Shown: in pieces, positions 25,572-33,870 of the stretch
Position numbering within the stretch: the stretch's first letter is position 1
Layout: each line of letters starts with the position of its first letter
Assembly: GCA_019415335.1 (NCBI GenBank)
Contig: DXKH01000044.1
Location: 1-43,840, forward strand
DNA: 43,840 bases
Origin: Citrobacter sp.
Lineage (GTDB): Bacteria > Pseudomonadota > Gammaproteobacteria > Enterobacterales > Enterobacteriaceae
Direction: 5' to 3'
Position numbers and translations under genes: made by a program
The notes under the pieces: generated by a model
Databases searched by the model: none
Seen by the model: only the letters and a program-made list of their open reading frames with translations
Told to the model about the DNA's origin: nothing

Positions 25572-26555
25572 ATGAAATTCAAACTCGCATTACTCAGTGC
25601 AACCCTGGTTTCTGCATGCATGTTGTCCGGCCCGTCCTTTGCGGCAGAAAAATATGAAATCGCTGTGGTTGCTAAAGTCACCGGTATTCCGTGGTTTAAC
25701 CGCATGGAAACCGGCGTGAATGAAGCCGCGAAGAAACTGGATGTGAATGCTTATCAGACTGGCCCCTCCACACCGGATCCGGCTCAACAGGTGAAGGTCA
25801 TTGAAGATCTCATTGCCAAGAACGTTAACGCGATCATTGTGGTACCTAATGACGCCAAGGTGCTTGAGCCCGTGCTGAAAAAAGCGCGTGATAAGGGGAT
25901 TGTCGTTCTAACTCACGAATCGCCGGATCAGCAAATCGGCCAGTGGGATATCGAAACGATCGACAGCGAGAAGTATGCGCAGGCTAACGTTGACGAACTG
26001 GCGAAAGATATGGGCGGTAAAGGCGGCTATGCCATTTACGTCGGCTCGCTGACCGTGCCGTTACACAACGCCTGGGCCGATTACGCTATCAAGTACCAGA
26101 AAGAAAAATACCCGGAGATGTTTGAAGTCACCACCCGTCTGCCGGTGGCTGAGAGCATCGACAAATCCTACTCCACGACGCTGGACCTGATGAAAACCTA
26201 TCCGCAGATGAAGGGCATCATTGGCTTCGGTTCGCTGGGCCCAATTGGTGCAGGTCAGGCGGTACAGAAAAAACGCGCGAAAGATAAAATTGCCGTGGTG
26301 GGGATTGCGATGCCCGCACAGGCAGCGCCTTATCTGATGCGTGGTGACATCAAAAAAGCGATGCTGTGGGATCCAAAAGATGCCGGCTACGCGCTAGTGA
26401 CCGTGGCAGATCAGTTGTTGCAAGGCAAAGAGGTCACGCCAGATCTGACCATTGAAGGATTAGGGAAAGCCGATGTCGACATGGAGAAGAAAGTGATCCG
26501 CTTTAACAAGATCCTCGAAGTCACCAAAGACAACGCGCAATCACTCGGTTTCTAA
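25572..26555 (+). CDS. Periplasmic sugar-binding protein of an ABC importer
   Basis: 327 residues with a Sec signal peptide (about 1-24, ending PSFA before AEKYE) and a Peripla_BP_4/LsrB-RhaS-type fold: GIPWFNRMETGVNEAAKK, the GPSTPDPAQQVKVIEDLI segment and NAIIVVPNDAKVLEPVLKKA are family landmarks. It resembles AI-2 and rhamnose binding proteins in layout, but the ligand loop LTHESPD differs from the LTWDSD of LsrB and the rest of the lsr operon is absent. First gene of a six-gene operon whose kinase points to D-ribulose as the sugar. Two hairpins after its stop suggest it is made in excess of the permease. Confidence 0.88.
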   Translation: MKFKLALLSATLVSACMLSGPSFAAEKYEIAVVAKVTGIPWFNRMETGVNEAAKKLDVNAYQTGPSTPDPAQQVKVIEDLIAKNVNAIIVVPNDAKVLEPVLKKARDKGIVVLTHESPDQQIGQWDIETIDSEKYAQANVDELAKDMGGKGGYAIYVGSLTVPLHNAWADYAIKYQKEKYPEMFEVTTRLPVAESIDKSYSTTLDLMKTYPQMKGIIGFGSLGPIGAGQAVQKKRAKDKIAVVGIAMPAQAAPYLMRGDIKKAMLWDPKDAGYALVTVADQLLQGKEVTPDLTIEGLGKADVDMEKKVIRFNKILEVTKDNAQSLGF

Positions 26556-26583
26556 GGCTCCAGCCACCACCAGGGAAACCTAA

Positions 26584-26641
26584 CGCCGACCGTCTGGTCG
26601 GCGCTATCAACAAGCTTAACACTCTGCGCCCGTCAGGGCGC
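26584..26641 (+). other. Two intercistronic hairpins after the binding-protein gene
   Basis: Stem 1: CGCCGACC GTCT GGTCGGCG (26584-26603, 8 bp). Stem 2: GCGCCC GTCA GGGCGC (26626-26641, 6 bp). Neither has a T-run. They resemble the structures that protect binding-protein mRNA in other ABC operons (for example after malE). Confidence 0.6.
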
Positions 26642-26658
26642 TCGCAGGGGTATTGTCC

Positions 26659-28167
26659 ATGACAGACACCACCGCATTTATCACTCTTGAGAATATCAGC
26701 AAGCAATTCCCGGGCGTGCTGGCGCTGGATAATGTGAATCTGACGCTGAAAAAAGGCGAAGTTCACTGTCTGGCAGGGCAGAACGGTTGCGGTAAAAGCA
26801 CCATTATTAAAGTGATCTCCGGGGTCTACCAGCCGGAAAAAGGGGCGCAGATCCTGCTTGACGGCAAACTGTTCCACCAGCTGTCGCCGCAGCTCTCTTC
26901 GCATTATGGCATCCAGGTTATCTATCAGGATTTATCCCTCTTCCCTAACTTCAGCGTGGCGGAGAATATTGCCGTCAACCGCTACCTGCCTGGTGGCGAC
27001 ATCTGGGTGCGGCGCGGGACGATGAAGCAACAGGCGCTGGCGGCGATGAAGCGGATTGGCGTCAGCATCGATCCCGATAAAAAAGTGGAAAAACTCTCCA
27101 TTGCCGACCGTCAGCTCGTCGCGATTTGTCGCGCCATTGCCGCCGACGCGCGCCTGGTGATTATGGACGAACCCACCGCTTCCCTGACCCGCCAAGAGGT
27201 CAACGGTCTGCTGCGCGTGGTCAACGAACTGAAAGCCGACGGGATTTGCGTGGTGTTCGTCAGCCACCGTCTCGATGAGGTGATGGAAGTGGCGGACCGC
27301 ATCAGCGTGATGCGCGACGGCAAACTGGTGGGGACGTATCCCGCCAGCGAACTCGACAGCCATGAACTGGCATTCCTGATGACCGGTCAACGCTTCCACT
27401 ACAGCCCGCAGCCGGAAAAACCGCCGGTTGAGCAGGAGCCGATGCTGGAACTGCGCAACCTGTGCCGCAAAGGAAAATATCAGGATATCAACCTGTCGCT
27501 GCGCAGCGGTGAGATCGTATCCATTGTCGGCCTGCTTGGCGCGGGCCGCACCGAGCTCTGCCTGAGTCTGTTTGGCATGACCCACCCGGAAAGCGGGGAA
27601 ATCCGCATTAACGGGAAACCGGTTCAACTGCGCAACAACCATGACGCCATCCGGCACGGGATCGGCTATGTCTCGGAAGATCGCCTGACCCAGGGGCTGA
27701 TCATGGAACAGTCGATCTACGACAACACGATTGTCACGGTCTTCGACAAACTGCATACCCGCAGCGGTCTGCTCGATCACGGTAAAGCCAAAACGCTGGT
27801 CGCCGATCTGATCCGTGAACTGAACATCAAGGTGGCCGATCCGCAGTTGCCGGTCAAAACGCTCTCCGGCGGCAACGCCCAGCGCATCGCCATCGCCAAA
27901 TGGGTGGCGACCCAACCGCGTATCCTGATCCTGGATTCCCCAACGGTGGGGGTTGATATCGCCAACAAAGAGGGGATCTACCAGATCGCCCGCAATCTTG
28001 CGGAACAGGGAATGGCGGTGCTGATGATTTGCGATGAGATCCCGGAAGCGTATTACAACAGCCACCGCGTACTGGTCATGCGTCGCGGGAAGCTGGTCGC
28101 CGAGTTTAATCCGCATCGCTGTCGCGAAGCGGACATTGCAGAGGTGGTCGAGGTCATCCATGAATAA
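26659..28167 (+). CDS. Sugar ABC transporter ATPase, two-domain (RbsA/LsrA type)
   Basis: 502-residue tandem ATPase. First half: Walker A GQNGCGKST, a degenerate signature LSIADRQLVAICRAIA, Walker B LVIMDEPTA. Second half: degenerate P-loop GLLGAGRTE, intact signature LSGGNAQRIAIAKWV, and ILILDSPTVGVD with Asp-Ser in place of Asp-Glu. This mix of intact and degenerate motifs is normal for pentose and AI-2 importers. Start ATG 26659 with AGGGG 8 bases upstream is preferred over TTG 26653. Overlaps the first permease gene by eight bases. Confidence 0.93.
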   Translation: MTDTTAFITLENISKQFPGVLALDNVNLTLKKGEVHCLAGQNGCGKSTIIKVISGVYQPEKGAQILLDGKLFHQLSPQLSSHYGIQVIYQDLSLFPNFSVAENIAVNRYLPGGDIWVRRGTMKQQALAAMKRIGVSIDPDKKVEKLSIADRQLVAICRAIAADARLVIMDEPTASLTRQEVNGLLRVVNELKADGICVVFVSHRLDEVMEVADRISVMRDGKLVGTYPASELDSHELAFLMTGQRFHYSPQPEKPPVEQEPMLELRNLCRKGKYQDINLSLRSGEIVSIVGLLGAGRTELCLSLFGMTHPESGEIRINGKPVQLRNNHDAIRHGIGYVSEDRLTQGLIMEQSIYDNTIVTVFDKLHTRSGLLDHGKAKTLVADLIRELNIKVADPQLPVKTLSGGNAQRIAIAKWVATQPRILILDSPTVGVDIANKEGIYQIARNLAEQGMAVLMICDEIPEAYYNSHRVLVMRRGKLVAEFNPHRCREADIAEVVEVIHE

Positions 28168-29149
28168 CTTTCATCTATCCCGTTTAATCGGACACCATGA
28201 ATTCTGGCTGGGCCTGCTGGTGATTGCGCTTGCCGTTGGGCTGAGCGTCAGCACTGACGAGTTCCTGTCACTCGGTAACCTGACGGACGTCGCCACCAGC
28301 TATGCCATTCTCGGTATTCTCGCCTGCGGGCTGTTTGTCGTGCTGATCTCCGGCGGAATCGATATTTCGTTCCCGGCGATGACGGCGATAGCGCAATACG
28401 CGATGGCAAGCTGGGTAATCGCCCATGGCGGCAACTTTCTGCTGGCGCTGACCATCGCCATCGCCGTCGGCTTATTGCTCGGGCTGATTAACGGCTTTCT
28501 GGTCTACTGGCTGCGCGTGCCCGCCATCATCATTACTATCGCTACGCTTAACGTCTATTACGGTCTGCTGGTTTACGCCACCAAAGGCACCTGGCTGTAT
28601 GGCTTCCCGGACTGGTTCATGAACGGCATCAACTGGTTCTCGTTCACCGCGGCGGATGGTTATGACTATGGCGTTACCCTGCCGTTACTGTGCCTGGCAG
28701 CGGTGATCGTCTTCACCGCTATTCTGATGAACTACACCCGTCTCGGTCGCCAGATTTACGCGATGGGCGGCAACCGCGACGCCGCCTCCCGCCTGGGACT
28801 GAATCTGTTGAAGCTGCATTTCTATGTCTACGGCTACATGGGCATCCTCGCAGGCGTAGCCGCCGTCGTGCAGGCGCAAATCACGCAGTCCGTGGCGCCG
28901 AACTCGCTGCTCGGTTTTGAGCTGACGGTGCTGGCGGCGGTTGTGCTGGGCGGGACCAGCATGAGCGGCGGACGCGGCACATTAACCGGGACGCTGTTGG
29001 GGGTCATTCTGCTGGCCTTTTTGCAAAACGGTCTGACGCTGCTCAGCGTCTCCTCGTACTGGCACACCGTTTTCAGCGGCGTCATTATCCTGGTCAGCAT
29101 CAGCGCCACCGCGTGGAACGAAAAACGCAAACTGGCAAGGGAGCTTTGA
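28160..29149 (+). CDS. Sugar ABC transporter permease, first subunit
   Basis: 329-residue BPD_transp_2 (RbsC-like) membrane protein with about eight to ten helices. The family motif GGIDISFPAMTAIAQYAMASW and the late conserved GGTSMSGGRGTLTGTLLG are present. The start at ATG 28160 is inside the last codons of the ATPase gene; longer in-frame starts in the ATPase gene are rejected. Forms the channel with the second permease, 1 base downstream. Confidence 0.92.
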   Translation: MNNFHLSRLIGHHEFWLGLLVIALAVGLSVSTDEFLSLGNLTDVATSYAILGILACGLFVVLISGGIDISFPAMTAIAQYAMASWVIAHGGNFLLALTIAIAVGLLLGLINGFLVYWLRVPAIIITIATLNVYYGLLVYATKGTWLYGFPDWFMNGINWFSFTAADGYDYGVTLPLLCLAAVIVFTAILMNYTRLGRQIYAMGGNRDAASRLGLNLLKLHFYVYGYMGILAGVAAVVQAQITQSVAPNSLLGFELTVLAAVVLGGTSMSGGRGTLTGTLLGVILLAFLQNGLTLLSVSSYWHTVFSGVIILVSISATAWNEKRKLAREL

Positions 29150-29150
29150 G

Positions 29151-30104
29151 ATGAAAGCGTTCGCAAGAGTATTACCTGGTGATGCCATCATCCGCCTGCA
29201 GTGCGTGATTATTATCGTCGTCGCCGTCGTCTTCTCGGCGCTGTTGGGCACTCGCTTTTTCAGCGTCGCAAACTTTCAGTCCATCGGCTCACAGTTACCG
29301 ATCCTCGGCATGCTGGCGCTGGGAATGGGCATGACCATGCTGACAGGCGGCATTAACCTGTCGATTATTGCCGGTGCCAACGCCTGTTCGCTGGTGATGG
29401 CCGCCGTCATCGTCAGCCACCCGGACAATCCGCTGTTCCTCGCGCTGGCACTGCTGGCCGGTGCAGCGGTCGCCGTGGCGATAGGGACGCTGAACGGCGC
29501 GCTGATCGCCTGGGTTGGCGTGTCGCCGATCCTCGCCACGCTCGGCACCATGACGCTGATCTCCGGGCTGAACATTTTGCTCTCCAACGGCACAGTAATT
29601 TCCGGCTTCCCGGCGGCTATCCAGTATCTCGGCAACGCCACCCTCGCGGGGATCCCCGTCGCCCTGTTGCTCTTCTTACTGGTCGCCGTGCTGCTGTGGG
29701 TTTTACTGGAACACACCACGCTCGGGCGCAGTCTCTATCTGATGGGTTCCAACGAACAGGCGACCCGCTACAGCGGCGTGAACACCGTTCGGGTGCAGAT
29801 TTCCGTCTACGTCATTTCCGCCCTGCTCGGCTGGGTGGCTGCAATCTTAATGATGGCGAAATTCAACTCGGCGAAGGCCGGATACGGTGAGTCTTATCTG
29901 TTGGTCACTATTCTCGCCTCGGTGCTGGGCGGCATCAATCCGGACGGCGGATTTGGCCGTATCATCGGCCTGGTGCTGGCGCTGATTGTGCTGCAAATGC
30001 TGGAAAGCGGCTTTAACTTGCTGGGGATCAGTAGCTATCTGACGATGGCGCTTTGGGGCGCGGTACTCATCCTCTTTATCGCATTACAGAATCGTAGAGC
30101 CTGA
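29151..30104 (+). CDS. Sugar ABC transporter permease, second subunit
   Basis: 317-residue BPD_transp_2 permease, a paralogue of the preceding one. Shows GGINLSIIAGANACSLVMAAV and GGINPDGGFGRIIGLVLALIV, matching the two motifs of its neighbour. Two different permeases with one tandem ATPase is the LsrACD / RhaTPQ plan; RbsABC uses one. Its start follows the previous stop by one base, and it ends 16 bases before the kinase. Confidence 0.92.
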   Translation: MKAFARVLPGDAIIRLQCVIIIVVAVVFSALLGTRFFSVANFQSIGSQLPILGMLALGMGMTMLTGGINLSIIAGANACSLVMAAVIVSHPDNPLFLALALLAGAAVAVAIGTLNGALIAWVGVSPILATLGTMTLISGLNILLSNGTVISGFPAAIQYLGNATLAGIPVALLLFLLVAVLLWVLLEHTTLGRSLYLMGSNEQATRYSGVNTVRVQISVYVISALLGWVAAILMMAKFNSAKAGYGESYLLVTILASVLGGINPDGGFGRIIGLVLALIVLQMLESGFNLLGISSYLTMALWGAVLILFIALQNRRA

Positions 30105-30120
30105 TTTCAGGAGAAAAATT

Positions 30121-31758
30121 ATGGCGAGTTACTTTATTGGTGTGGATGTAGGAACCGGCAGCGCTCGCGCAGGGGTGTTTGATCTCAACGGCAGAATGGT
30201 CGGTCAGGCCACTCGCGCGATTGAGATTTACCGCCCGCAGGCCGATTTCGTTGAGCAGTCGTCCGATAACATCTGGCAGGCCGTCTGCAACGCGGTTCGT
30301 GATGCCATTAATCAGTCCGATATCAACCCCATCCAGGTGAAAGGGCTGGGATTTGACGCCACCTGTTCGTTGGTGGTGTTGGATAAAGAGGGCAAACCGC
30401 TGACCATCAGCCCTTCCGGGCGCAGTGAACAAAACATTATCGTGTGGATGGATCACCGCGCCATCACCCAGGCCGAGCGCATCAACGCGATGCACCATCG
30501 GGTGCTGGACTACGTGGGTGGAATCATCTCCCCGGAAATGCAGACGCCGAAGTTGCTGTGGCTGAAACAACATATGCCGAACACCTGGGCGAACGCGGGC
30601 TACTATTTTGATTTACCCGACTTTCTGACCTGGCGCGCTACCGGCGACGACACGCGTTCACTTTGCTCCACGGTGTGCAAATGGACCTACATGGGCCATG
30701 AAGACAAGTGGGATGCCAGCTACTTCCGCGAGATCGGGCTGGAAGATCTGCTGGAACACGATGCGGCAAAAATCGGCCGCTATGTGAAAACGATGGGCGA
30801 ACCGCTCGGCCACGGGTTGACCCAGCGCGCCGCCAGTGAAATGGGGCTGATTCCGGGCACCGCCGTCAGCGTATCGATCATCGACGCCCACGCAGGTACC
30901 CTCGGCACGCTTGGCGCCTGCGGCGTCTCCGGCGAAGTCGCTGACTTCGACCGCCGTGTTGCACTGATTGGCGGTACCTCGACGGGTCACATGGCCATCT
31001 CTAAACAGCCGCGCTTTATCGGCGGCGTCTGGGGTCCCTACTATTCCGCCGTGTTGCCGGAATACTGGCTCAATGAAGGCGGGCAGTCCGCGACCGGCGC
31101 GCTGATCGACCACATGATTCAGTCGCACCCTTGTTACGACACACTGCTGGCGCAGGCCAAAGCGCAGGGGCAAACCATTTATGAAGTGCTGAACGCGCTG
31201 CTGCGTAAAATGGCAGGCGAGCCGGAGAATATCGCCTTCCTGACCCGCGATATTCATATCCTGCCCTACTTCCACGGCAACCGTTCGCCGCGCGCCAACC
31301 CGACGCTGACCGGGGCGATCAGTGGTCTGAAGCTTTCCCGCACGCCGGAAGACATGGCACTGCACTATCTGGCAACCATTCAGGCCATCGCGCTGGGGAC
31401 GCGCCACATCATTGAAACTATGAACCAGAGCGGTTACAGCATTGACACCATCATGGCCAGCGGCGGCGGCACCAAGAACCCTATCTTTGTGCAGGAACAT
31501 GCCAATGCCACCGGTTGCGCCATGCTGCTGCCGGAAGAGAGCGAAGCGATGCTGTTGGGCGGCGCAATGATGGGCACCCTCGCCGCCGGCGTTTTCGAGA
31601 CCTTCCCGGAAGCGATGTCGGCGATGAGCCGGATTGGTAAAACGGTCACCCCGCAGACCAATCGCATTAAGCAGTATTACGACCGCAAATATCAGGTGTT
31701 CCACGAGATGTATCAGGATCATATGAAGTACCGTCAGTTGATGCAGGGGGACGCATGA
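30121..31758 (+). CDS. FGGY-family pentulose kinase, probable D-ribulokinase
   Basis: Predicted to phosphorylate a ketopentose taken up by the adjacent importer. 545 residues, the long FGGY pentulose kinase type. N-terminal ATP-binding GVDVGTGSARAGVFD; residues 81-85 read TCSLV (GFDATCSLVVLDKEG), reported as a signature of D-ribulokinases in yeast, mammals and bacteria. Also WMDHRA (substrate loop), DAHAGTLGTLG and a C-terminal ASGGGTKNPIFVQ ATP motif. Similar overall to Klebsiella ribitol-operon D-ribulokinase as I recall it. The product would be D-ribulose 5-phosphate. GGAG lies upstream; the last four bases overlap the SIS gene. Confidence 0.88.
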   Translation: MASYFIGVDVGTGSARAGVFDLNGRMVGQATRAIEIYRPQADFVEQSSDNIWQAVCNAVRDAINQSDINPIQVKGLGFDATCSLVVLDKEGKPLTISPSGRSEQNIIVWMDHRAITQAERINAMHHRVLDYVGGIISPEMQTPKLLWLKQHMPNTWANAGYYFDLPDFLTWRATGDDTRSLCSTVCKWTYMGHEDKWDASYFREIGLEDLLEHDAAKIGRYVKTMGEPLGHGLTQRAASEMGLIPGTAVSVSIIDAHAGTLGTLGACGVSGEVADFDRRVALIGGTSTGHMAISKQPRFIGGVWGPYYSAVLPEYWLNEGGQSATGALIDHMIQSHPCYDTLLAQAKAQGQTIYEVLNALLRKMAGEPENIAFLTRDIHILPYFHGNRSPRANPTLTGAISGLKLSRTPEDMALHYLATIQAIALGTRHIIETMNQSGYSIDTIMASGGGTKNPIFVQEHANATGCAMLLPEESEAMLLGGAMMGTLAAGVFETFPEAMSAMSRIGKTVTPQTNRIKQYYDRKYQVFHEMYQDHMKYRQLMQGDA

Positions 31759-32354
31759 GTAGCCCATGGCAACAGGCCACCGACACCTGGACCCTCTACA
31801 GCGAGGCACTGGCCGGTCTGGGTCAGCATCTGAGCGAACCGGTCTGGAACGCATTAATGACGGAGCTGCGTGAATGCCGCGGGAAAATCGTGGTCACCGG
31901 CGTCGGCACCTCCGGCATTGCGGCACGAAAAATCGCCCATATGCTGTCCTGCGTTGAGCGCCCGGCGATCTACCTCAACGCCACCGATGCCGCGCACGGC
32001 GATCTCGGTTTTTTACGCGCGGATGACCGGGTCATTCTGCTCTCCCGTGGCGGTAACTCTGATGAGCTCACGCGCTTATTGCCGGGTCTGGCCGCACGCA
32101 GCGTGCCGATTATCAGCGTCACGGAAAACCCCGACTCCGCCATTGCCCGCGCCGCCCGGCTGGTGATTTCCACCGGCGTCCAGCGCGAGGCGGATCCGCT
32201 GAACATGCTGGCGACCACCTCCATCATGCTGGTGATTGCGATCTTTGACGCCGCCTGCGCCTGTCTGATGAGCGAAAGCGGCTACTCCAGAGAAACGCTG
32301 CTGGCCGTGCATCCGGGTGGCGATGTCGGTTTAACCCTGCGACAGGAACGTTAA
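31755..32354 (+). CDS. Stand-alone SIS-domain sugar-phosphate isomerase (KpsF/GutQ/KdsD-like, no CBS domains)
   Basis: 199 residues, a single SIS domain; the CBS pair found in KdsD, GutQ and KpsF is absent. By alignment to E. coli KdsD, H88 is kept as H81 (AAHGDLG), E111 as E104 (NSDEL), E152 as E145 (READPL) and H193 as H186 (VHPGGD), but K59 of the GKSGH loop is T52 (GTSGI). KdsD interconverts D-ribulose 5-phosphate and D-arabinose 5-phosphate, and the neighbouring kinase should make D-ribulose 5-phosphate, so a related isomerisation is plausible. Translation is coupled to the kinase by ATGA overlap. Last gene before a terminator. Confidence 0.8.
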   Translation: MSSPWQQATDTWTLYSEALAGLGQHLSEPVWNALMTELRECRGKIVVTGVGTSGIAARKIAHMLSCVERPAIYLNATDAAHGDLGFLRADDRVILLSRGGNSDELTRLLPGLAARSVPIISVTENPDSAIARAARLVISTGVQREADPLNMLATTSIMLVIAIFDAACACLMSESGYSRETLLAVHPGGDVGLTLRQER

Positions 32355-32371
32355 TCCATTAATAACCTTTC

Positions 32372-32401
32372 AGCCTCGCCGTCTCTGGCGGGGCTTTTTT
32401 C
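32372..32401 (+). terminator. Terminator of the sugar ABC/kinase operon
   Basis: AGCCTCGCC and GGCGGGGCT pair over 9 bp (one G-T) with a short GTCTCT loop, followed directly by a T-run. It lies 18 bases after the SIS stop. Confidence 0.88.
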
Positions 32402-32487
32402 TGTGCAATATGAAGATAAAAAACGCGAAAAATCCCATTTAAGCGCTGCGTTAAACTTTCTGAAACCGCTGCGCACGTGAAAAATTC

Positions 32488-32559
32488 TGTGACCTCTCCC
32501 TGCAATCCTGACGCAAAACATTTCATCCGTAATGGCTATGGAAAAACTTTAGCTATTCT
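32488..32559 (+). promoter_or_regulatory. csiE promoter region
   Basis: CTATTCT at 32553-32559 fits a sigma-S type -10 (extended C at -13). A TGTGA half-site at 32488-32492 lies about 70 bases upstream of the likely start. In E. coli, csiE is known to depend on sigma-S and to be activated by cAMP-CRP. The second CRP half-site is poor here. Confidence 0.45.
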
Positions 32560-32589
32560 TATCTAACATACCTACGGGAGATCCGACAG

Positions 32590-33870
32590 ATGATGCCAAC
32601 GCTTGCTCCGCCATCTGTACTTTCTGCTCCCCAGCGCCGTTGCCAGGTTTTGCTGACGCTTTTCCAGCCGGGGCAGATTGCCACCGCGGAAATGTTCAGT
32701 GCGCTAAATGGTGTCGATGATACGGTTGCCCGTGAGGATATTGTTGAAACGGGACTGGAGATCCAGCGCTATCATCGACTCAACATTAGCACTGGTCCAA
32801 ATGGGTGCTACCGGATAGAAGGTACTGCGCTTAACCAACGCCTCTGCCTCTTACACTGGCTCAGACGCGGCCTGCGTTTGTGCCCGGCATTCATTAACCA
32901 ACACTTTGCCCCCGCCCTCAAAACCGAACTGAAACAGCGGGGGATCCTGCGCACGCTGTATGACGATACCAACCTGCATGCGCTGATTAACCTTTGCGCG
33001 CGTCGTCTGCAAAAACCGTTTGAGTGCCGGGACGTCCAGTTCCTGCGCCTCTATCTGCAATATTGCCTGTTGCAGCATCACGCGGGGATCTCCCCGGAAT
33101 TTAATCCTGTCCAACAGCGCTGGGCGCAGTCCTGCGCCGAATACCCGCTGGCGCAGGAGATTGGGCGCCACTGGCAGCGGCGCGTCATGCAAAATGCACC
33201 GCTCACGGAATCGCTGTTTATGGCGCTGCTGTTTTCGATGATCCGCATCCCGGATCCGATTCGCGATAACCATCAGCAGAACCGGCGGTTGCGTCTGGCG
33301 ATCGCCCGCCTGATCCTGCGCTTTCGTGAAATGGGCGCCGTACGCTTCAATGACGAGCATGGGCTGAACGCCCAACTCTACATCCACCTCGCCCAGGCAC
33401 TGAACCGCAGTCTGTTTTCTATCGGCATCGATAACACGCTACCGGAAGAGTTTTCCCGCCTCTATCCGCGTCTGATGCGTACCACTCGTGATGCGTTACG
33501 CGGGTTTGAAGAAGAGTATGACGTTGAGTTTTCCGAGGAAGAGACGGGGCTGGTGGCGGTGATTTTTGGTGCGTGGCTGATGCAGGATAATGACCTGCAT
33601 GAGAAACAGGTCGTCTTACTGACCGGGGATAATCCGCAACTGGAGCAGCAGATAGAGCAACAACTGCGTGAACTGACGCTGCTGCCGCTGAACATCAAAC
33701 CGTTGCCGATGCGAACTTTCCAGCAGGAGGGCTCGCCGCGCGGCGTGGCGCTGATTGTCACCCCTTACGCCACGCTGCTGCCGCTCTTTTCGCCCCCGTT
33801 GATTCATGCGGATCAGGCGCTGACGTCGCATCAGCAGCAGCAGATCCGCAAGATGCTGGAATCAGGCTGA
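32590..33870 (+). CDS. csiE: Stationary-phase-inducible protein CsiE
   Basis: 426 residues, the E. coli length. Contains PRD-like (PTS regulation) domains in the middle (about 160-330), related to BglG/transcriptional antiterminators, with a degenerate N-terminal helix-turn-helix-like part. No function is established beyond carbon-starvation and stationary-phase induction. The frame begins with two Met codons; the first has GGGAGATCC upstream. Its last nine bases overlap the convergent hcaT end. Sequence is somewhat more diverged from E. coli than neighbouring housekeeping genes. Confidence 0.94.
   Translation: MMPTLAPPSVLSAPQRRCQVLLTLFQPGQIATAEMFSALNGVDDTVAREDIVETGLEIQRYHRLNISTGPNGCYRIEGTALNQRLCLLHWLRRGLRLCPAFINQHFAPALKTELKQRGILRTLYDDTNLHALINLCARRLQKPFECRDVQFLRLYLQYCLLQHHAGISPEFNPVQQRWAQSCAEYPLAQEIGRHWQRRVMQNAPLTESLFMALLFSMIRIPDPIRDNHQQNRRLRLAIARLILRFREMGAVRFNDEHGLNAQLYIHLAQALNRSLFSIGIDNTLPEEFSRLYPRLMRTTRDALRGFEEEYDVEFSEEETGLVAVIFGAWLMQDNDLHEKQVVLLTGDNPQLEQQIEQQLRELTLLPLNIKPLPMRTFQQEGSPRGVALIVTPYATLLPLFSPPLIHADQALTSHQQQQIRKMLESG

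Noticed and set aside
25572..32354. AI-2 (Lsr) quorum-sensing uptake operon
   Set aside because: The importer layout is Lsr-like, but LsrF, LsrG and LsrR are absent, the kinase carries the D-ribulokinase motif and not the LsrK type, and the binding-protein ligand loop differs.
32488..32503. Full CRP site upstream of csiE
   Set aside because: Only the TGTGA half is good; the second half (CCTGC) is poor, so a CRP site is only suggested by analogy with E. coli.
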